A stretch of 64,000 nucleotides of DNA from Daphnia carinata (lineage: Eukaryota; Arthropoda; Branchiopoda; Diplostraca; Daphniidae): contig NC_081337.1 in NCBI RefSeq assembly GCF_022539665.2, positions 1,046,239-1,110,238 on the forward strand, read 5' to 3'. Under the pieces are notes generated by a model. That model made no database searches. It saw only the letters and a program-made list of their open reading frames with translations, and was not told the origin of the DNA. Made by a program: the position numbers and the translations under genes. Numbering within the stretch: the stretch's first letter is position 1; each line of letters opens with the position of its first letter. Below, piece by piece: positions 58,101-64,000 of this stretch.

Positions 58101-61100
58101 ATTAAAGCTGACGATGGGGAGCAATTCACCGAAACTGTCATCGTCGTTAAGGTAAGCACATCGCATGTCAGAACTCAAGATGCAATGTTCATCGAATTGC
58201 TGGTAGTTATAATTAATAATGTGTTAAAATAATATAATCAACTCCGATTTCCAGGTTATGGACACGAACGATAATTCTCCAACTTTCAGCGAGGCAGCAT
58301 ATTCGTTCGATATACCTGAAGACACTGGACGAGGAGCATTCGTGGGAGCTGTTGTGGCCAATGACATGGATGAGGGAATCAACGCTCAAGTTTCTTATAC
58401 GGTTCTTTCTGATTGGGGCAACGACGTCTTTTCGCTTAATCCTCAGTCGGGTGTTTTCACGTTGACTTCTAGGTTGGACTACGAACAGGTAATGATGAAA
58501 CTAATTCACTGTTGACTGCGTGCCCAGTTGTATAACATCGGGATCACGTGGGTCACTGGAAGATTATTGGCATTACTGTAGCACCCCCTTTGTTACGCTA
58601 TCGCAGGTGCAGCACTACATTTTCGTGGTGCAAGCCCAGGATACTGGGCGTCCCAGTTTGTCGTCAACTGTAACCGTCTATTTCAACGTTCTCGATTTGA
58701 ATGACAACGCACCCCTCTTTGACCCCATGAGCTACAGCGACGAATTGTATGAAAATATAACAGTAGGATCCAGTGTCATTACTGTGAGCGCCACTGATCA
58801 GGATTCCGGTAACGTCATTTTTGGCCGTACATTTCGTCATCATTTTTACGATTCTCTGCCTCACGAAATGCGTTTGATTGAAAACGAATGCAGGAGACAA
58901 TGGCAAACTAGTTTACAGCATCATCGGCGGAAACGAAAACGAACAGTTCCGCATCACTCAAAACGGCACGATAATGACGTCGCAGTCGCTTGACCGCGAA
59001 ACGCAGTCGCTCTACAACCTTGTCGTCATGGCTACTGATCAAGCCAAACCACCGGAAAAACGCTTGTCTTCTACTGTGCAGGTACGTGTGCCTTTAAAAT
59101 AACAAGACAAACCGTCCGTCGGTGTGTCGTAAGGGTTGCCATAATTCAGATGTTCTGATGCCCCCCCCCAGGTTACCATCATCCTGAAGGACGTCAACGA
59201 CATGGCACCAGAATTTGTATCCTCAAACGAGACTACGGTGATGGAAAACATCCCAATAAATACAGTAGTGATGGCCATGAAAGCCATCGACAGAGACGAA
59301 GGGCGCAACAGTTACATCGAGTACTCGTTGGCACCGATCGACGACGGCTGTTTCACACTGGGCCCTGTTGATGGATTACTCAGAGTGTCGGCATTGCTAG
59401 ATCGTGAAAGTCGTGCTAATTACACGCTGCACGTCATGGCGTACGACCGCGGCCTGCCGTCACGCTCACAGTCGCTCAACGTTTTGGTGCGCGTCCTAGA
59501 CGAGAACGATAACAGCCCTCTCTTTGACCCCAAAGTGTACAGTGCCAGTGTTTCCGAGAACGCCACCATCGGATTGAGTGTCCTTCAGGTTTCGGCCACT
59601 GATTTGGACGAAGGCCTCAACGGTCGCGTCCGATACACTATCGTCGGCGGCGACATCAACTTTGATTTCCATATCGGCGAAGATTCGGGCATCATTCGAG
59701 TGGCCAAGAACTTGAATTTCGAGCGGCGCTCACAATACGTCTTGACGGTTCAAGTCGAGGATTCGGGAAATGACGTCCGTTACGATACCGCTACGGCTAC
59801 CATCACCGTTATGGACATCAACGATAACGCCCCCGTGTTTTTAGACTCACCCTACGTCACCTACGTGATGGAAGAGAACAGCCGACTACCTGCGCCCATC
59901 ATCACTGTCAAAGCCCACGATGCTGATTCGCCACCCTTCAACAGGGTTCGATATCTCATCAAGGATGGCGATAAAGGTCTTTTCCGCGTCAACAGCACCA
60001 CTGGAGAAATAACCGTTCTGCGCTCGCTTGATCGCGAATTTCAGTCACGTTACGACATTGTCGTTGTCGCAATGGATTCGGGTAAACAACATTCCTTATC
60101 CTTTCTTTGTTTTTTTTTGTTTGTTTTTTTTATTTTGTTTTTCCATTTTGTATTCGTGTTCAGTCATTTGAGAAAGTTTCGGAATTAGTTACGTACGCAA
60201 CAGGGAATATCTCTTCATTAACAATGGGATCTCGATTAATTTTTTAGCGATCTTTTCTGATTAAAAAAGAATGGGGCTAGAGTATTCTACGACTGCATCT
60301 AGTCTGATGTGCCACTTCGAGCGCTCGGTGATAGGATTTTGTGTACCAGCCATGCCTTTCAAAAAACGTGGCATGCAATGGAATAACCAATTTATGTAAT
60401 CAACGACGAGGAAAGAAAACTCGAAAACCAAGAAAACTGATTAACATACGGTGTAAAGCGAAGGATTCGTTATCCCGCCCATCGACCCCCCTCCCTAAAA
60501 AAAAAAAGAAAAAAAAAATGAAATCCAGACAAAGACATTCGTCGTGCTGGAAAGAATGAAAACTAAAGCTAAATCTCATGATTTAGTCTATTGAAATTTG
60601 CGTATATTCTTGTAACGCGAGATGAGATAGTGTGTTCGAACGCTCGATAACATATTCGTCAATATGCAGTGAATTGTTACGAGTTGATTGCCGGTAAAGG
60701 CGAGGTGAGACAGCTCCAAGGCCGCTAGATGATGGATGTCGAACCGGAATCGAAATCCCATTCCATCGCGCTCTTACCTTATTCTCCCCTACTTGCATTT
60801 CACATGAAATCTCTTAATGTCATTCGTCTGGCTTTCTGGCTGGCTCCAACTGCCGTAGTCTGGCACTCTATTTTCAAAAAAGCATGCCGGCCTGAAGGAT
60901 GAATATGATTAAAAGCTTCGAGCCGAGATGAATGCATTCTTGGCAAAAAAAAAAAAAAAATTATAAAATAAAATAATAAAATAATAGTAATCATAATAAT
61001 AAAAGAAAATGTAATATCAATAAGCCATTTCCTACAGGAAAACCAAAACTTATCGATATATTAACAAAAATACTTCTAAATTTCGAACTGTTGGCTAATT

Positions 61101-64000
61101 GGAAATTCTTTTCTTATGTTAGGTGTCCCCGTTTTGACTGGAACTGGAACTGTGATGATTTTTGTCGAGGATGTCAACGACTACAGTCCAGAATTTTCCC
61201 AGAGTCAATACAGGAGCGAAGTGATTGAAAACGGCCCTGTGGGTTTGTTTGTGACGAAAGTGTCTGCATTTGACAACGATGCCGGCGAAAACGCAATCAT
61301 CAGGTACATTAAACAGTAGACTATTCGCGTGTTAGCGCCAATCACCAACCGAAGAGATCAATATCAATAGCACTTGCTGACGTTGCATCTATTTTCAGGT
61401 ACGAGCTAAAGAATGAAAAGGAAAAATTCCGCATTGATCCGAATACTGGAAACATCGTGACGAAGGCCAAGTTGGATCGCGAGGAGCGCTCCGAGTACGA
61501 GCTAATTGTCGTAGCGTCTGATTCCAGTTTGACCAACGCCCGTACGGCCCAAGTCACCGTCATTGTGCACGTGAACGACGTGAACGACCACCCGCCCGTT
61601 TTCAAAGAGATGCTCGATATTGTTTACGTTCCAGACAACATAGAGCCGGGGCAATTCGTAGTGGGTGCCAGCGCAGCTGATGCCGACATCGGTCTGAATG
61701 GCAAAATCATTTATCAATTGTTTGGCGACGATGCCGGCAAGTTCAGCATCAACCAGGAGACTGGCGTCATCAAAGCGTCGAATTCCCTGGCTACGTCGGT
61801 TTCAAAAATGACCAACTTCAAATTGGAAATACGCGCATCAGACAGTGGAACAAATTCATTATCCTCGACTAGTGTTGTCGAAATCCGATTGCGCCCTGCC
61901 GACCAGTTCCCCGTCGTTCGCAGCGAAGCCAAGTCTTTCACGTTCAGTGAACAAATCGAAAATCGAGTCTTCACCAGCGTAACAGCTACGTCACCTAAAC
62001 CTGGAGCCGCTGGAGAAATTCAGTACGGCATTGCGGGCGGCAATACGGGAGACATTTTCCAAGTGAACGCCAAAACTGGCGAAGTTTCCATCGGCAAAGG
62101 GTTGGACTTTGAAATCACAAGCCAATACGAATTGTGGATTGAGGCTCGAGATTCCGACGAGACTTCGCTGGCCAGCGTGACTCGTTTGCTAATCAACGTC
62201 ACCGACTTTAATGACAACACTCCCGTGTTCGATCACGTCATCTATTACGCTAGCATTTTGGAAGAACAGTTCCCTCCGTCTCCACTGATGGCCTCAGCTT
62301 CTCCGCGTAATGGCGCTGACCATGGTGCATGGGACAATCGGGCGTTGCTACAGGTTAGAAACAGTTTTTTTTTTTTTTTTTTTTTTTTGTCCACCAACGA
62401 TTGGTGGAGTGGAAAACGACACTTGGCAGTCCACTTCTCATGATTGGCTCGGCTGTAACCGAGGAAAACATAACTCTGTAACCAAAACAGTTTGCAATGC
62501 TTTTATAATGCTGAAACCCACAAGTTGAACACACCCAACATTTTGTACATGATTTAATGTAATTTGTATTTTTTTGTTTCTACTTTTCATTTCTAAACCA
62601 ATAGGATGGGAAAGCTGGTTTAGGTTTTTCGCACGGTGGTTCGCGTCATCCGACAAGCGGTGAGTTGCGGTCGAATACGTGATTAAAACATACATTGGAT
62701 TGCTGGACTAAAAACTGTTTGATTTCTGACATAGGGCACGAGAATTTCGCCACCAACCAAATCGATCGAGTTCGAGGTCACAATGCGACCGACAAGATAG
62801 TGCTGACGGTGCACGCGACTGATTCGGACTCGGGGCGCAACGGTCTTGTTCGCTACCAGTTGCGAAACAGTGGCGACCTGGACAATGCCTTCAGCGTGGA
62901 CGCCGAATCAGGCAAGATTTACACCAACGTCAAACTGGACCGAGAAGACGTTGGCCATTACACGCTGATTGTTGAAGCTGTCGATCAAGGTGCACCTCAG
63001 CGCACGGGCACGGCCACCGTTTCAGTCACGGTCGCTGATAAAAACGACAACCCACCTCGTTTTACCCGCCTTTTCAGCGTGAATGTAACAGAGAACGCGG
63101 CCATCGGTACGTTCGTTATACAAGTGACAAGTTCCGACCGTGATATTGGTGTCAACGCCAACGCCACCTACAGCTTTACGGAAAACCCGACTGGCAAATT
63201 CCGAATCGATCCCGTCAGCGGCAATGTCACCGTTGCAGGCGTCATCGATCGTGAATCCAAAGAAGAATATCTGCTGAAAGTATCGGCAGTTGACGGCTCA
63301 TGGCGCGCTGAAACTCCGCTGACCATCACGGTCCAAGACCAGAACGACAACGCTCCCGAATTCGAGCACAGTTTCTACAGTTTCAGCTTTGCCGAGTTGC
63401 AGCGTAACGTGGCCTTTGTGGGCCAGGTAACGGCAGCCGATCGCGACAAGCAAGGACCCAATGCCATGATAACATACTCGCTGAAACATCCTTCCGAGTT
63501 TTTCTCGGTCGATCCGACCAGTGGAGAGATCCTGTCGAAGCAAACGGTTCGCTACAAACACACGAACAAAGGATCGTCACCCGAGAACATGTATACTTTG
63601 TGGGTAGTAGCGGCAGACAACGGGAAACCGCCGCTTTCATCCGAATGTCTCGTAAGCATCAACGTCGTCAACGCCAACAGTTACGCGCCTCGTTTCGAGA
63701 AACCCGTCTTCTTCTCGCCGGTGCCTGACAGTGCCGTTTTGGGTCAGAACATTCTGCAGCTGGTTGCCGAAACGGGTCAGTCTGACGCGACGGGCGGCGC
63801 CGTCGTTCACGCCAACGCGATAGAGTACGTCAAAGTCGGCGGCAACGGATCCGACTTCTTCAACGTCGAAAAAGATACGGGATGGGTGACGGTGACTGGT
63901 CCACTGTTTGGCCGCCGCGACATGGAGTTCGTTCTGGTCGTCCGCGCCCACAGCACGGGCGCCCCGCCGACCCACGACGAAGCGCTGGTGCGTCTGGTGG
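49107..64000 (+). CDS. ds: Dachsous-type giant cadherin, 14 exons seen, 3' end outside the window
   Basis: Atypical cadherin that binds Fat in trans and guides planar polarity and Hippo-linked growth. Exons: 49107-50213, 50467-51765, 52089-53028, 53171-54401, 54546-55500, 57843-58151, 58255-58488, 58607-58808, 58894-59081, 59172-60081, 61123-61303, 61399-62353, 62605-62659, 62735 to the edge; about 3,277 residues, all phases consistent. I count about 27-28 cadherin-repeat boundaries (DxNDN-type linkers), four of them degenerate (for example VENSPANYL and RPADQFPVV), close to the 27 of fly Dachsous. ATG 49107 has a strong context (ACCATGG), but a hydrophobic stretch (ALWCCTVVVFLQALLV) lies about 90 residues in, so a long N-terminal extension precedes the signal/anchor. 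The membrane span and cytoplasmic tail lie beyond 64000. Intron 1 starts with GC. Confidence 0.94.
55501..57842. other. Large dachsous intron 5
   Basis: 2.3 kb, AT- and pyrimidine-rich, with short AT and T runs. A minus-strand open stretch at 56972-57193 is discussed in the findings. No exon of dachsous is needed here, because exons 5 and 6 join in phase. Confidence 0.7.
60082..61122. other. Dachsous intron 10
   Basis: 1.04 kb; A- and T-rich runs, no coding signal. Exons 10 and 11 join in phase across it. Confidence 0.75.

Noticed and set aside
1..64000. Operon or bacterial origin
   Set aside because: Spliced genes, poly(A) signals and retroelements show nuclear animal DNA throughout.

Overview
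The window reads as arthropod nuclear DNA. Its genes are animal-type and split by many short GT-AG introns, and one encodes a chitin-binding chitin deacetylase-like protein. LTR retrotransposons of the Gypsy and BEL/Pao types lie between the genes. A branchiopod crustacean such as Daphnia is my best guess, but this is inference from gene content and intron style only.

Layout. 69-3304 (+) is a complete TBK1/IKK-epsilon kinase gene. 3305-17215 is accessory DNA. It holds a tandem array of tRNA-Ala-bearing repeats (5083-6600) and a 457-bp foldback element inserted in it (6604-7060). A decayed BEL/Pao integrase remnant (7410-12868) is split by a Gypsy element on the minus strand (7952-12762; 171-bp LTRs; target duplication CCCGC). 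A decayed LINE endonuclease lies at 14893-15860. 17216-26115 (+) is a very young 8.9-kb Gypsy-type element. Its 395-bp LTRs look identical, it has a fused gag-pol frame, and it carries a complete env-like gene with a signal peptide, furin-type site, fusion-peptide-like segment and membrane anchor.

The right half is gene-dense: CDK12 (27509-31521, +), ELL-associated factor EAF (33398-34756, +), a 19-exon chitin deacetylase-like gene (35858-41006, +), a four-exon complex I subunit gene resembling NDUFC2 on the minus strand (about 41622-42431), ribonucleotide reductase large subunit RRM1 (42973-46332, +), and the cadherin dachsous (49107 to beyond 64000, +). For TBK1, CDK12, EAF, RRM1 and dachsous the exon phases were followed junction by junction and close without a leftover base.

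How the genes relate. CDK12 and EAF are neighbours and both act in RNA polymerase II elongation. NDUFC2 and RRM1 start 541 bp apart in opposite directions and may share a promoter region. The other genes show no common pathway. The points most worth a second look are the young env-bearing element, the deacetylase-like gene (catalytic residues replaced, plus a two-base frame break in a CT run), the small minus-strand complex I gene that simple ORF calling hides, and the tRNA-Ala repeat array.
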